Source: Actinomycetales bacterium
Lineage (GTDB): Bacteria; Actinomycetota; Actinomycetes; S36-B12; UBA5976
Assembly (NCBI GenBank): GCA_027484085.1
Contig: JAIXQF010000004.1
Coordinates: forward strand, 630,162 to 694,161
DNA: 64,000 bases
Direction of reading: 5' to 3'
Below the pieces are notes generated by a model that worked only from the letters and a program-made list of their open reading frames with translations, made no database searches and was not told where the DNA came from. The translations under genes were made by a program, and so were the position numbers. Each line of letters opens with the position of its first letter. The stretch's first letter is position 1. Of this stretch, positions 45,384 through 54,907 are shown piece after piece.

Positions 45384-45434
45384 TTTTATAGTCTCCCGTA
45401 TAGGCAACCGCTAAATATGACAACGATCCACTAA

Positions 45435-45468
45435 ATTCTATGCCTATATTTTGTAGGTTACCTACAAA
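45435..45468 (-). promoter_or_regulatory. Palindromic operator and -10 of the fab operon
   Basis: A perfect 19-bp palindrome, TTTGTAGGTTACCTACAAA (45450-45468), lies at the end of the regulator gene and 67 bp before fabD. On the minus strand a -10-like TAGAAT (45440-45435) begins nine bp after it, so the palindrome covers the poor -35 region. This fits a site for an activator such as the FasR-like protein next door. Confidence 0.5.
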
Positions 45469-46670
45469 TCAGGGGTGTTTCGCTCAATCATTAGGGCAAT
45501 TCGAAGCGTTAGTGCATCTGAGGGTTCAAATGGGTCCAATCCAGTGGCCTCGAGAACTCTACGAAGGCGATACCTAACGGTATTCACATGGACGAATAGG
45601 GTGCGAGCGCAACTCTCAATCGTTGGTGAAACCTCCAGATAACAAGCCAAGGTTTGGCGCACATCGCTACTCAAATCCTGGCGTAGCTTCGCCACTACTG
45701 GTTCGATCGCAGTTGAGTCACCTGCAATGACTCTTGCGGCAATCATGTCTACGGATGCAACTAACCGCGGACTTGTTGAAACGAAACTCAAGGCTCGATA
45801 ACCAGAGAGTGCATCGAGGGCAGATTGGTGGGCCTCTTGCAACGTAGAAACGACCGGACCAGTGACAACCGTGCCAGGACCAAAGTGACCGACAAATGGT
45901 TTAGCAACGGCTTCCGGATTTGCACTTTCCGAGACGCCACCAACGATTGTGATCATTCGATCGTTATGAATGCCAACCATCACATCTAGCGATGAAGCTT
46001 TTGCGGTTCGCCGGATCTGTTCCATGTGCACTTCGATTGCTACTTGATTTGAAGGAACTGGACCAACAATTGCCAAGACGTGTTTGTTAACGTCCCAGCC
46101 AGCTGCAGCAGCTCGCGCAAGTAGAGCATCGTCGGAACTTCCAGCCAAAATTGCATCGAGTACCAAGTCTTGTAACCGCGCATCCCAAGCGCCACGGTTC
46201 TCGGCGGCCCTGGCATAAAACTCGGCGGCCGCAAATGCAATCTCACTTGAGTAGCGAAGTAAAGATTCGCGTAGGTAGGACTGTCGGTATTCGTTGGAGC
46301 CAGCAATCTGCTCGACCATTTCCTCAACAACTGCCATAGATGTTCGAACGAGCTCCACGGTTTGTTGCAAAGTAAGTGCCCGTGCAAGTTCCCGCGGCGC
46401 ACTCGAAAAAATGTCACCAACGTGGTCCTTCGAAGTCAGACCAGCCGAAAACCATTCAACGAAGTTTGTAATACCGCTCTGAGCCACCAAGCTCACTGAC
46501 GCCCGTTCGTTAGCTGGCAGAGCAGAAAACCACGGCAAGGTATCTTCCATCCGAGTTGTAGCCGCCGTTGTGAGTTCACCAGTCATCCGCTGCACTCGTC
46601 GCGCCAGCACAGCGTGTTCGGCGGCAATACGTTCTGGCGTTGACTCGCTGGAACGAATTGAACGTGGCAT
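45462..46670 (-). CDS. PucR/FasR-type transcriptional regulator of the fab operon
   Basis: A 402-residue regulator. The N-terminal two-thirds forms a sensor of the kind seen in PucR/CdaR proteins (SLVAQSGITNFVEWF, the helical ALTLQQTVELVRTSMAVVEE, and a GGDEF-like remnant LDVMVGIHNDRMITIVGG). The C-terminal HTH_30 (SCARTLFVHVNTVRYRLRRVLEATGLDPFEPSDALTLRIAL) binds DNA. The equivalent gene in Streptomyces, FasR, sits before fabD and activates fabD-fabH-acpP-fabF; identical placement here supports the same role. A palindrome overlaps its stop codon and is a good candidate binding site. The effector is unknown, perhaps an acyl-CoA or acyl-ACP. Confidence 0.85.
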   Translation of the reverse strand: MPRSIRSSESTPERIAAEHAVLARRVQRMTGELTTAATTRMEDTLPWFSALPANERASVSLVAQSGITNFVEWFSAGLTSKDHVGDIFSSAPRELARALTLQQTVELVRTSMAVVEEMVEQIAGSNEYRQSYLRESLLRYSSEIAFAAAEFYARAAENRGAWDARLQDLVLDAILAGSSDDALLARAAAAGWDVNKHVLAIVGPVPSNQVAIEVHMEQIRRTAKASSLDVMVGIHNDRMITIVGGVSESANPEAVAKPFVGHFGPGTVVTGPVVSTLQEAHQSALDALSGYRALSFVSTSPRLVASVDMIAARVIAGDSTAIEPVVAKLRQDLSSDVRQTLACYLEVSPTIESCARTLFVHVNTVRYRLRRVLEATGLDPFEPSDALTLRIALMIERNTPDL

Positions 46671-46720
46671 AGGTCTAAGTGTGCCATTAGCCCTTGCGTG
46701 AGTGGACTTAGTGCAGGTAG

Positions 46721-47644
46721 TTAGAGCGCGTTAACTTTTGCTACTTGCTCATCCGAAAGTTCAACCACAGGGAGTATCTGCGCCAGTTGTTCAGGTGTGC
46801 GAGCGCTGGCAATCGGAGTAATAACGCCCGGTTGAGCTCGTAACCAACCAAGTGCTGCGGCAGCAATCGAGGTGCCTTCTCCATTTGCAATCTCGGTTAG
46901 CGCATTGAGAATCGCCCACCCACGATCATTCATGTAGTCGGGCATATCTCCAGCTCGCACACTGTCGACTTCAATGCCTGGCTGATACTTACCAGTCAAG
47001 AATCCTGCAGCCAGTGAGAAGTAGGGAAGTACTGGAACCTCTTCCTTGACAGCCGTTGCCATTAAGTCGCCTTCGTATTCATCGCGAACTATTGCGTTGT
47101 AATTGGGTTGCAATAAAAGGTATTCGCTGATGCCTAGCTCGCGAGAAATGCTTAAGGCTTCTTCTAGGCGAGACGCAGAATAGTTTGATGCCGCCAAGTA
47201 GCGAACCTTGCCAGCGGTTACTAGGGAATGAAAAGCAGTAAGAGATTCTTCGAGTGGAATTGATTCATCGTCGTGGTGTGCGTAGTAAATGTCGATGTAG
47301 TCAGTACCCAGGCGACGCAGTGAATCCTCGGCCGCCGCAGCAATGTTTGCTGCGCTAAGACCTGGGCGAGTTCCCAGTTTTGCCACTTTTGTTGCGATAA
47401 CCATTTCTCTTCGATTACCGCGGGCGCGCATCCAGTCACCAATTATGGTTTCGCTTTCGCCACCAACGTTGCCGGTATGCCAACGGGAATACATATCGGC
47501 GGTGTCGATGAAGTTTCCACCTGCAGTTTCGTATGCGGTTAGGACGTCGAAAGATTGCTCTGCGTTTGCACTCCAACCGAATACGTTTCCACCCAAACAA
47601 AGTGGGTGGACTTGTAAATCAGTTTTACCGAGGGCAAGGCGCAT
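46721..47644 (-). CDS. Aldo/keto reductase
   Basis: A 307-residue TIM-barrel aldo/keto reductase. Catalytic residues are in DTADMYSRW (Asp, Tyr), VIATKVAKLG (Lys) and IYYAHHDDESI (His). NADPH-binding features near the C-terminus include TPIASARTPEQLAQILP. The substrate is unknown; such enzymes reduce carbonyl groups of sugars or toxic aldehydes. The ATG shares one base with the aceE stop (TGATG), so it is translated with pyruvate dehydrogenase. Confidence 0.9.
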   Translation of the reverse strand: MRLALGKTDLQVHPLCLGGNVFGWSANAEQSFDVLTAYETAGGNFIDTADMYSRWHTGNVGGESETIIGDWMRARGNRREMVIATKVAKLGTRPGLSAANIAAAAEDSLRRLGTDYIDIYYAHHDDESIPLEESLTAFHSLVTAGKVRYLAASNYSASRLEEALSISRELGISEYLLLQPNYNAIVRDEYEGDLMATAVKEEVPVLPYFSLAAGFLTGKYQPGIEVDSVRAGDMPDYMNDRGWAILNALTEIANGEGTSIAAAALGWLRAQPGVITPIASARTPEQLAQILPVVELSDEQVAKVNAL

Positions 47645-50379
47645 CAGCCGCCACCTTCTGTGTTTCCAGCTGACGCAGACTTTGGATTACTCAAGTCGTA
47701 GCGATCAATTGCTTCCTGGACGCGTTCGGCAGGTATCTCGCCGCGCTTTGCCAGCATGGCTAGGGCTTGAACCGTGATGCTTTGGGCATCCACTAAGAAG
47801 TGACGGCGAAGTGCGCCACGAGTGTCCGACATACCCCAACCATCTGTACCAAGTGAAACGAAATCATTAGGAACCCAGTCGCGAATTTGATCTTGAACTG
47901 CACGCATGAAGTCAGAAACTGCAATAACCGGGCCTTGAGTTCCGGCAAGTTTCTCGGTGACCCAACTTGTTTTCGGAGTTGCAGACGGATTCAAGAAGTT
48001 GTGACGATCAACTTCCAGCCCGTCACGACGAAGTTCATTCCAAGAAGTAACTGACCAAACGTCCGCGCTAACTCCCCAGTCATTGCGCAACAAGTTCTGC
48101 GCTTCCAGAGCCCAAGGAACAGAAACTCCTGATGCCAAAAGTTGAGCACGCGGCCCCTTTGCATCTGAATCTGGAGCCAGTAAGTACATGCCTCGCAAGA
48201 TTCCTGCTGTATCAACACCAACAGGTTCCGCTGGCTGCACGTAAGGCTCGTTATAAACCGTTAGGTAGTAATAGATGTCTTCTGGATTCTCGCCATACAT
48301 TCTTCGCAAGCCATCACGAACGATGTGACCAATTTCGAAGGCATATGCCGGGTCATAGCTAACTACTGCCGGATTGGTCGCTGCAAGTAAATGCGAGTGC
48401 CCATCTTCGTGTTGCAAACCTTCACCGTTAAGTGTTGTGCGTCCTGCGGTTGCGCCGAGGACAAATCCTCGAGCCATCTGATCGCCGGCTAACCAGAATG
48501 AATCGCCAGTGCGCTGGAATCCAAACATGGAATAGAAGATGTAGATCGGAATCATTGGCTCGTTGTGCGTTGCATATGAAGTTGCAACTGCGGTCCAAGA
48601 GGCAACCGACCCTGCTTCGTTGATTCCTTCATGCAGAATCTGTCCGATTTCAGATTCCTTGTAAGAGAGCATCAAGTCACGGTCAACCGACATGTATTGC
48701 TGACCATGCGGCGAGTAAATCTTGAGAGTTGGGAAGAAGCTGTCCATACCGAAAGTTCTTGCTTCATCCGGAATGATCGGAACAATTCGCTTCCCAATGT
48801 TTTCGTCGCGAAGTAACTCACGAAGTAAGCGAACGAATGCCATTGTGGTTGCAACTGCCTGGTTACCTGAACCTGCGCTCATATCTTTATATGTTTCAAC
48901 CGGTGGCAGGGTTAAAGCTTTTGACTTTGTTGGGCGCGATGGAATGTATCCACCAAGAGCGCGACGACGCTCATGTAGATACTCAATGTGTTCGTGGTTG
49001 TCGCCAGGGTGGTAATACGGAGGCAGCTTGTCATCAAGTTGCTCATCGGTAAATGGAATCTGCAGACGATCGCGGAATTCCTTCAAGTCTTCATGTGTCA
49101 GTTTCTTCATCTGGTGCGTGGCATTTCGACCTTCGAAGTGCGAACCTAATGTCCAGCCCTTAATAGTCTTGGCCAAAATCACTGTTGGTTGGCCAGTGTG
49201 AGCCTCGGCGGCGGCGTAGGCGGCATACATCTTCTTGTAATCATGACCACCGCGTTTTAAGTTCCAAACCTTTTCGTCAGACCAGTTTTCGACCATAGCT
49301 TTAGTGCGAGGATCGCGACCAAAGAAGTTGTCACGAACGAATCCACCGTTTTCGGTTTTGTAAGTTTGGAAATCGCCATCAGGGGTGCGGTTCATCAAGT
49401 TGACGAGTGCACCTTCATTGTCGATGCCAAGTAGTTCATCCCACTCGCGCCCCCAAACAACCTTGATGACATTCCAGCCAGCACCACGGAAGTGTGATTC
49501 AAGTTCCTGAATAATTTTTCCGTTGCCTCGAACCGGACCATCAAGTCGCTGCAAGTTGCAATTGATTACGAAAGTTAAGTTGTCGAGTTCTTCGCGAGCT
49601 GCGATTCCAATTGCGCCCAATGATTCAGGCTCATCCATTTCGCCGTCGCCTAAGAATGCCCAGACGCGCTGCTGTGAAGTGTCTTTAATTCCGCGATGGT
49701 GCAGGTAGCGATTAAAGCGGGCTTGATAAATCGCGTTCATTGGGCCAAGTCCCATTGACACAGTTGGGAATTGCCAAAAATCTGGCATCAAACGCGGGTG
49801 CGGATAGCTCGGTAACCCATGTGGCGCAGCCGATAGTTCCTGACGGAAGCCATCCAGACGTTCAGAACTTAAGCGCCCTTCAAGAAAAGCGCGCGCATAC
49901 ATACCAGGGGAGGCATGACCCTGGAAGAAAACTTGATCGCCACCGCCTTCATGCTCTGGGCCGCGGAAGAAATGGTTGAAGCCAACTTCGTAGAGCGAAG
50001 CACTCGAGGCGTACGTTGAAATGTGTCCACCGACACCGATACCTGGACGTTGCGCGCGATGCACCAACATGGCCGCATTCCATCTGATGTAGGCGCGGAT
50101 CCGTCGTTCGATCGATTCGTCGCCAGGAAAATCTGGTTCGCGGTCTGGCGAAATTGTGTTTATGTAATCGGTGCTGCGCAGGCTTGGGACACCAACATTT
50201 TTCTCAGAAGAGTGACGCAACAGTGACAACATAATGTGGCGCGCACGTTGCTCGCCGTGGGTTGCAATCAGGGCATCTAGCGACTCGATCCATTCCCGAG
50301 TTTCTTCAGGATTTACGTCTACATACTGGGTAGGTAGGCCGCCAGCTATCAGCGAATCCCGATCTGGTGTGGTGGTCAC
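47644..50379 (-). CDS. aceE: Pyruvate dehydrogenase E1 component
   Basis: A 911-residue homodimeric-type E1. The thiamine-diphosphate motif runs from [12 protein letters not shown] to [11 protein letters not shown]. Other signatures are [22 protein letters not shown], the long central KTIKGWTLG...ATHQMKKLT stretch and [14 protein letters not shown]. It decarboxylates pyruvate and reductively acetylates the E2 lipoyl group; E2 and E3 genes are not in this window. The GTG start has AAGGCAGG upstream. A separate AGGAGGTGA, an excellent ribosome-binding sequence, lies about 35 bp upstream without a start codon. The length is normal for AceE. Confidence 0.96.
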   Translation of the reverse strand: MTTTPDRDSLIAGGLPTQYVDVNPEETREWIESLDALIATHGEQRARHIMLSLLRHSSEKNVGVPSLRSTDYINTISPDREPDFPGDESIERRIRAYIRWNAAMLVHRAQRPGIGVGGHISTYASSASLYEVGFNHFFRGPEHEGGGDQVFFQGHASPGMYARAFLEGRLSSERLDGFRQELSAAPHGLPSYPHPRLMPDFWQFPTVSMGLGPMNAIYQARFNRYLHHRGIKDTSQQRVWAFLGDGEMDEPESLGAIGIAAREELDNLTFVINCNLQRLDGPVRGNGKIIQELESHFRGAGWNVIKVVWGREWDELLGIDNEGALVNLMNRTPDGDFQTYKTENGGFVRDNFFGRDPRTKAMVENWSDEKVWNLKRGGHDYKKMYAAYAAAEAHTGQPTVILAKTIKGWTLGSHFEGRNATHQMKKLTHEDLKEFRDRLQIPFTDEQLDDKLPPYYHPGDNHEHIEYLHERRRALGGYIPSRPTKSKALTLPPVETYKDMSAGSGNQAVATTMAFVRLLRELLRDENIGKRIVPIIPDEARTFGMDSFFPTLKIYSPHGQQYMSVDRDLMLSYKESEIGQILHEGINEAGSVASWTAVATSYATHNEPMIPIYIFYSMFGFQRTGDSFWLAGDQMARGFVLGATAGRTTLNGEGLQHEDGHSHLLAATNPAVVSYDPAYAFEIGHIVRDGLRRMYGENPEDIYYYLTVYNEPYVQPAEPVGVDTAGILRGMYLLAPDSDAKGPRAQLLASGVSVPWALEAQNLLRNDWGVSADVWSVTSWNELRRDGLEVDRHNFLNPSATPKTSWVTEKLAGTQGPVIAVSDFMRAVQDQIRDWVPNDFVSLGTDGWGMSDTRGALRRHFLVDAQSITVQALAMLAKRGEIPAERVQEAIDRYDLSNPKSASAGNTEGGG

Positions 50380-50537
50380 AGTATTTACCTGCCTTGTTAT
50401 GGATCGGCTATTTCACCTCCTATTGTGTCTGATGCTGGAGAAATAGGGTTAGTCGAGTCCGACTTCGCAGAAAATGATTTTTTGGCAATTCGGTGGTTGC
50501 AGTTGCCTTTTGCGCATTACTCGGGTGGACTAAGACT

Positions 50538-50951
50538 GTGAGTTCACAAGAAAGCGCCCTCGCAGGGCTGGCTGGCAAGTTTGGGTTGGGCGAAGGGCTT
50601 GTAGTCCAAGAGCTCGGGTTCGATGTCGATTGCGATCAGATGGTTTCAGATGCAATTGCATCTGTTGCTGAATTAGTAGATGAAACATATGACGACGTCG
50701 TAGATGCTGTGCTGCTTTGGTGGCGCGATGATGACGGAGATTTAGTCGATGCCTTAGTTGATGCTCTGGGTCCACTGGCCGACAGTGGCGTGATTTGGCT
50801 TATGACTCCAAAGCCAGGACGCGATGGACACGTTGAACCAGAAGATATTGCAGATGCGGCGCCGACATCGGGCCTACAGGCAACTAGCCACATAAATGCT
50901 GCGCCGGACTGGCAAGGCACTCGTTTAGTTGCACCAAAATCACGCCGCTAA
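50538..50951 (+). CDS. DUF3052 family protein
   Basis: A 137-residue acidic protein of the actinobacterial DUF3052 family (SALAGLAGKFGLGEGLVVQELGFDVDCD..., DVVDAVLLWWRDDDGDLVDALVDALGPLADSGVIWLMTPKPGRDGHVEPEDIADAAPTSGLQ). The function is unknown. It commonly lies divergent from aceE and before a peroxiredoxin, as here. The GTG at 50538 is preferred because the earlier in-frame start at 50493 adds 15 residues not seen in the family. Confidence 0.88.
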   Translation: MSSQESALAGLAGKFGLGEGLVVQELGFDVDCDQMVSDAIASVAELVDETYDDVVDAVLLWWRDDDGDLVDALVDALGPLADSGVIWLMTPKPGRDGHVEPEDIADAAPTSGLQATSHINAAPDWQGTRLVAPKSRR

Positions 50952-51006
50952 TTATTTTAAATCCAATTAAGAAACCCAGAAATACCAATCAGGAAATGAG
51001 AAAAGT

Positions 51007-51465
51007 ATGTCCTTAGTAGTCGGCCAAGAAGCTCCAGACTTCACCTTGCAAAATCAGTTTGGTGAAGACGTAAAACTTTCTGATTTCCGCGGCAATAAGA
51101 ATGTCGTTCTAGTTTTCTACCCAATGGCGTTTACTGGAATTTGTACAGGCGAACTTTGCGAGATTCGCGATCAGCGCCCAGCCTTTGTCAGCGACGACGT
51201 TCAGGTCCTAGGTATTTCTTGCGATACTTCTGCAGCATTGAAGGTTTTTGCTGAGCAGGAGAACTTGGACTACCCGTTGCTATCTGACTTCTGGCCACAC
51301 GGCGAAGTCTCAAAGGCTTACGGTTCATTCTTTGAGCCAAGAGGATTCTCAATGCGCGGAACCTTTGTTATTGATAAGGCTGGAATCTTGCGCTGGTCGG
51401 TCGTTAACGGCCCAGGCGATGCTCGGAATACTGATGAATACAAGCAGGCCCTAGCAGCTCTCTAA
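51007..51465 (+). CDS. ahpE: AhpE-type peroxiredoxin
   Basis: A 152-residue thioredoxin-fold peroxidase. The peroxidatic Cys lies in [17 protein letters not shown] (about residue 45), with a second Cys five residues later; the conserved Arg is in [13 protein letters not shown]. The length and motif fit AhpE, a one-Cys type in mycobacteria that reduces peroxides and peroxynitrite, recycled by mycothiol/mycoredoxin. It follows DUF3052 by 55 bp, probably in one transcript ending at the hairpin after the stop. Confidence 0.9.
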   Translation: MSLVVGQEAPDFTLQNQFGEDVKLSDFRGNKNVVLVFYPMAFTGICTGELCEIRDQRPAFVSDDVQVLGISCDTSAALKVFAEQENLDYPLLSDFWPHGEVSKAYGSFFEPRGFSMRGTFVIDKAGILRWSVVNGPGDARNTDEYKQALAAL

Positions 51466-51520
51466 ATTCGGACAGTTCGCCAAAAGATGCGGACTTGTTG
51501 AACTAGGTGTGAAATTGGAA

Positions 51521-51565
51521 GGCCACGGCCGGTGTAGACCCGAGACTCACCGGCCGTGGTTCTTT
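51521..51565 (+). terminator. Terminator-like hairpin after ahpE
   Basis: CCACGGCCGGTG (51523-51534) pairs perfectly with CACCGGCCGTGG (51548-51559), with a 13-nt loop and a TTCTTT tail. It lies 56 bp after the ahpE stop. Its right arm begins the repeat family that follows. Confidence 0.65.
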
Positions 51566-51570
51566 ACGCT

Positions 51571-51712
51571 CTCGGGTCATTGCTTCGCAATACAGACCTA
51601 GGGCTCACTGGCCGTGGTTCCTTTTTGCCAAACAACCATCGGCGTCTCGGGTCATTGCTTCGCAATACAGACCTAGGGCTCACCGGCCGTGGTTCGTTAC
51701 GCACTCGGGTCA
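51571..51712 (+). repeat. Palindromic REP-like repeat cluster
   Basis: Two 50-bp copies (51571-51620 and 51646-51695) differ at one base. Each contains a small hairpin ATTGC-TTC-GCAAT and ends in CACCGGCCGTGG or CACTGGCCGTGG. A partial third copy starts at 51704, and the right arm of the preceding hairpin is a half copy. It fills the ~310-bp gap between ahpE and tRNA-Val. No gene is present. Confidence 0.75.
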
Positions 51713-51776
51713 CCACCCACCATCCACATTGGATTTCTAACTTTCCCCATCCTCAGATAAGGTAGGGAATCACGTA

Positions 51777-51850
51777 GGGCGCTTAGCTCAGTTGGCTAGA
51801 GCATCTCGTTTACACCGAGAGGGTCAGGGGTTCGAGTCCCTTAGCGCCCA
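51777..51850 (+). tRNA. tRNA-Val (TAC anticodon)
   Basis: A full cloverleaf: acceptor GGGCGCT/AGCGCCC, D-arm GCTCAGTTGGCTAGAGC, anticodon stem TCTCG/CGAGA with loop TTTACAC (anticodon TAC), T-arm AGGGGTTCGAGTCCCTT. The 3' CCA is not encoded, unlike in the tRNA at 15456. Confidence 0.95.
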
Positions 51851-51860
51851 CTGCGATTGA

Positions 51861-51887
51861 AATACCCCCGCAAGGGGGTATTTTTTT
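51861..51887 (+). terminator. Rho-independent terminator of tRNA-Val
   Basis: AATACCCCC pairs with GGGGGTATT around a GCAA tetraloop, followed by a T-run. It lies 10 bp after the tRNA. Confidence 0.93.
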
Positions 51888-51964
51888 ATGCCCAAAATGG
51901 ATGTTGACTTATCTGCCAACCGGTATAGAATCTAGTTGAAAATTAAACTACTTTCGAGGTCGCG

Positions 51965-52756
51965 ATGATTCAGGCTCAAGATCTAAAGATGCCAGCGCTC
52001 TACATTGGTCACGGCGCACCGCCACTTCTCGATGATCCAATTTGGAGTGGCCAGCTAGCCAACTTGGCAAGTGAATTTGCAACCCCTAAAGCAATTCTCA
52101 TTGTGTCGGCACACTGGGAGAGTGCGCCGCTAACTTTAGGTGCTACAGATTTTGGTACACCACTGGTTTATGACTTTGGTGGCTTTGATCCAAAGTATTA
52201 CCAATTGCAATATCGAACACCTGATGCGCACGCCCTTGCTGAACTTGTTAAGAGTGTTTTGCCAGACCACCAATCGGTTGCGGATCAACCAAAGCGAGGT
52301 CTCGATCACGGTGCGTTCGTGCCAATGATGGTGATGTATCCGGAGGCTAATGTGCCGGTTTTGCAGATGTCGATTCCAACGCATGATCCGGCAACTCTTT
52401 TCGAACTGGGCAAAAGACTTTCACCACTTCGCGATCATGGCGTTTTAATCGTCGGAAGTGGATTTCTCACGCACGGACTTCCGTACCTTCGCGATTTCCG
52501 GATCGAAGCAACCGCTCCATCCTGGAGTGTGGAGTTTGACCGTTGGGCGCAGGAAGCAATTTCTCGTAATGACATTGATGCATTGATGAATTTCAAAGAA
52601 CTTGCACCAGGGATGCCATACGCCCACCCAACGGTTGAACATCTTTCACCGATGTTCGTCACCCTTGGAGCGGCATCGAACGAAACAGTTGCACCTGAGG
52701 TTGTAATTGACGGCTACTGGATGGGTCTTGCAAAGACCTCGTTGGCAGTTGCTTAA
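51965..52756 (+). CDS. DODA-type (LigB fold) extradiol dioxygenase
   Basis: A 263-residue class III extradiol ring-cleavage dioxygenase of the 4,5-DOPA dioxygenase/YgiD group. Metal-binding His residues lie in YIGHGAPPLLDD and VSAHWESAP; further conserved His are in GLDHGAFVPMMVMYPEANVPVLQMSI and SGFLTHGL, with the C-terminal YAHPTVEHLSPMFVTLGAA. It probably cleaves a catechol-type compound with O2; the natural substrate is unknown. The start at 51965 follows GAGGTCGCG. Confidence 0.9.
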   Translation: MIQAQDLKMPALYIGHGAPPLLDDPIWSGQLANLASEFATPKAILIVSAHWESAPLTLGATDFGTPLVYDFGGFDPKYYQLQYRTPDAHALAELVKSVLPDHQSVADQPKRGLDHGAFVPMMVMYPEANVPVLQMSIPTHDPATLFELGKRLSPLRDHGVLIVGSGFLTHGLPYLRDFRIEATAPSWSVEFDRWAQEAISRNDIDALMNFKELAPGMPYAHPTVEHLSPMFVTLGAASNETVAPEVVIDGYWMGLAKTSLAVA

Positions 52757-52821
52757 CGCAATGCCCGCAAGGGGTAGTCTTGGAGAAATAGTTGATCGAC
52801 TATTGATCTCTGGGAGCAAAA

Positions 52822-53571
52822 ATGGCCGTAACCGCAAGTGCAGACCAGCAGAAGTTATTGCTGGACTTGCAGGCCTTTGATACGAAGCTAATTCAACTCG
52901 CTCACAAACGAGCCGGATTGCCAGAGATTGTCGCGGCGCAAGATCTTGAAGTTGAACTCGGCGCCATAAAAATGCGTCTGGTTGCAGCCCAAACTGAAGC
53001 ATCTGATTTGAAGCTAAATCAATTGAAAGCTGAATCAGACGTTGAGCAAGTTGTAGCCAGGGCCAAGCGCGATCAAGATCGATTAGATTCTGGAGCGGTT
53101 TCGGCAGCAAAAGAACTTGAAAGTTTGCAGCATGAAATCGGCACCTTGGCCAAGCGACAAATCGAACTAGAAGATATCGAACTTGAAATCATGCAGGCAT
53201 ATGAGAATGCCCAACAAGCAGTTGCCGAACTGACGGCAAGTGAAATTGAAACGGCTGAAAAACTTGCAACTGTGGCGCAAAGCCGAGATGAACTCTTTAC
53301 CGACATAGATTTTGAAGTTGATTCCGTCACACAGCAACGAAATGAGATTGCCAAGGATCTGCCAGCAGACTTGATTTCGCTTTACGACAAGATTCGTGCG
53401 GATCAAGGTGGCGTAGGCGCAGCATTGATTCATCGTGGCTCTTGTCAGGGGTGCCATATCACGATTGATGCGCAAGAACTTGATCAAATTCGAAAGTTGC
53501 CCGCAGAGGCAATCGCCCGCTGTGACCAATGTCGCCGGATTTTAGTTCGCACCGCGGAGTCGGGTCTGTGA
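52822..53571 (+). CDS. Coiled-coil protein with C4 zinc ribbon (CdsZ/zf-RING_7 type)
   Basis: 249 residues. Residues 1-190 form an antiparallel helical coiled coil rich in Glu, Ala and Lys. The C-terminal zinc ribbon has CQGC and CDQC pairs (GSCQGCHITIDAQELDQIRKLPAEAIARCDQCRRILVR). The family is conserved in actinobacteria next to an RNase H domain gene, as here, but its molecular function is uncertain; nucleic-acid binding is likely. The stop overlaps the next start (GTGA). Confidence 0.9.
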   Translation: MAVTASADQQKLLLDLQAFDTKLIQLAHKRAGLPEIVAAQDLEVELGAIKMRLVAAQTEASDLKLNQLKAESDVEQVVARAKRDQDRLDSGAVSAAKELESLQHEIGTLAKRQIELEDIELEIMQAYENAQQAVAELTASEIETAEKLATVAQSRDELFTDIDFEVDSVTQQRNEIAKDLPADLISLYDKIRADQGGVGAALIHRGSCQGCHITIDAQELDQIRKLPAEAIARCDQCRRILVRTAESGL

Positions 53572-54005
53572 CGCACTTTGTTATGGAAGCCGATGGGGCA
53601 TCCAGAGGCAATCCAGGTCACGCGTCATACGGAACTGTAATTCGCAATGCCAACACCGGGGAAGTGGTTGCAGAGCGAGCCGCAGTTTTGGGTCACGCGA
53701 CCAACAATGTGGCGGAATACAGCGGACTAGTTGCAGGTCTGACCGCGATTGCCGAAATTGATCCACAAGCTTTGGTTGAAGTTCGAATGGATAGCAAATT
53801 AGTTGTTGAGCAAATGTCTGGAAGATGGAAGATCAAGAGTCCGGAAATGCAAAAACTAGCGCTGGAAGCACGAGAAATTCTGCCTTACGGAAATGTGACC
53901 TACACCTGGATTCCTCGCGAGGACAACAAGCACGCTGACGCATTGGCAAACGAAGCACTGGACACACACCTTGCTGGTGGCTCTGGAATCATCGTTAGGC
54001 CCTAG
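53568..54005 (+). CDS. RNase H-like protein (RNase HI domain only)
   Basis: A 145-residue RNase HI domain with the acidic active site in MEADGASRGNPG, NNVAEYSGLVAGL, VRMDSKLVVEQMSGRW and EDNKHADALA. In many actinobacteria this gene is a fusion of RNase H with a C-terminal acid phosphatase (CobC-like) domain. Here only the RNase H part is present, so it is the short form. The GTG at 53568 overlaps the zinc-ribbon stop and gives the proper N-terminus; the earlier start at 53529 lies inside the upstream gene. Confidence 0.9.
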   Translation: MTHFVMEADGASRGNPGHASYGTVIRNANTGEVVAERAAVLGHATNNVAEYSGLVAGLTAIAEIDPQALVEVRMDSKLVVEQMSGRWKIKSPEMQKLALEAREILPYGNVTYTWIPREDNKHADALANEALDTHLAGGSGIIVRP

Positions 54006-54025
54006 CTCAGGTTGGCTAACCACAA

Positions 54026-54811
54026 ATGACCATGATTTTATTGCCACCCTCTGAAGGCAAAACTGATGCCGCAGGTAGACAAAAACTAGATTTTAAAAAA
54101 CTTTCCTTTTTGGAACTCTCAGAACAACGTAAAGAATTGGTTGCAGCGGTTATCGCCATGGCAAATGGCCCAGTTGCTAAAACTCGAACTGCACTAGCTA
54201 TCAGCGCCAAACAAGACTTTGAAATAGAGCGCGACCAGAAGTTGTTAACTGCGTCAACGGGTCCGGCATGGTCGGTCTATACCGGAGTTTTGTACGACGC
54301 GATTGACATTGCTTCACTTAGCGCAAAAGCGAAATCAAAATTTGAATCTGAAAACTTTGTTGTGTCTGCCTTATTTGGTTTGATCAATGTCACTGATCGA
54401 ATCCCGTCATATCGACTTTCGGGGGACACGGTAGTTCCAAAGATCGGATCACTAACCAAGTTTTGGAGTGAATCTGTCTCGCAACTAATTGCCGATCAAG
54501 GGCAATTCGTTATCGATCTTCGCTCTGGCAATTACGTGAAGTTAGGTCCAATCCGAAAAGACTTGGCAGACCAAGTTGTAGTGCCCAGAATTATGCAAAA
54601 AATGCCCAAGGGTGCTCCGAAAGTTGTAAGCCACTCAAACAAGGCGACGAAGGGCCGCTTGGTTAGAGCCATGGCGGAATCTGCGAAGTCCGTTATTTGT
54701 GTTGAGCAATTAGCTAACTTGGCCGCGAAAGTGGCGCTAGATGTGGAAATTGTTAAGCCTGCAAAACCTGGCGTTCCGTGGGGCATAGACGTAATTGTTG
54801 AGGTTTTGTAG
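54026..54811 (+). CDS. yaaA: YaaA-family peroxide stress protein
   Basis: A 261-residue DUF328/YaaA protein identified by the N-terminal ILLPPSEGKT, by YTGVLYDAID and by IIDLRSGNYVKLGP-like FVIDLRSGNYVKLG. In E. coli YaaA limits intracellular iron and DNA damage under peroxide stress. It lies 20 bp after the RNase H gene, and katG and ahpE are both in this window. ATG at 54032 is an alternative start two codons in. Confidence 0.88.
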   Translation: MTMILLPPSEGKTDAAGRQKLDFKKLSFLELSEQRKELVAAVIAMANGPVAKTRTALAISAKQDFEIERDQKLLTASTGPAWSVYTGVLYDAIDIASLSAKAKSKFESENFVVSALFGLINVTDRIPSYRLSGDTVVPKIGSLTKFWSESVSQLIADQGQFVIDLRSGNYVKLGPIRKDLADQVVVPRIMQKMPKGAPKVVSHSNKATKGRLVRAMAESAKSVICVEQLANLAAKVALDVEIVKPAKPGVPWGIDVIVEVL

Positions 54812-54872
54812 GCAATTTAGCCATAAAGACCTCGGCCCTCTAGAGCGGTAATAAGAATTTTTAATAAACCCC

Positions 54873-54901
54873 TTGCAACAGATAGTTCACAGGCGTAGGA
54901 A
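54873..54901 (+). promoter_or_regulatory. Candidate promoter of the structured RNA
   Basis: TTGCAA (54873-54878) and TAGGAA (54896-54901) are 17 bp apart. A start near 54908 would coincide with the first base of the folded RNA that follows. Confidence 0.45.
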
Positions 54902-54907
54902 TGGACT

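Noticed and set aside
50405-50420. Orphan AGGAGGTGA on the minus strand upstream of aceE
   Set aside because: No start codon at a usable distance; may be a standby site or chance, so not listed as a gene signal.
51571-51712. Possible short CRISPR array
   Set aside because: Only two full copies with unequal spacing, internal hairpins, no unique equal-length spacers and no cas genes.
51556-51765. Open frame with repeated LGSLLRNTDLGLTGRGS peptide
   Set aside because: The peptide repeat is the translation of a palindromic DNA repeat; no ribosome site and the third copy leaves the frame.
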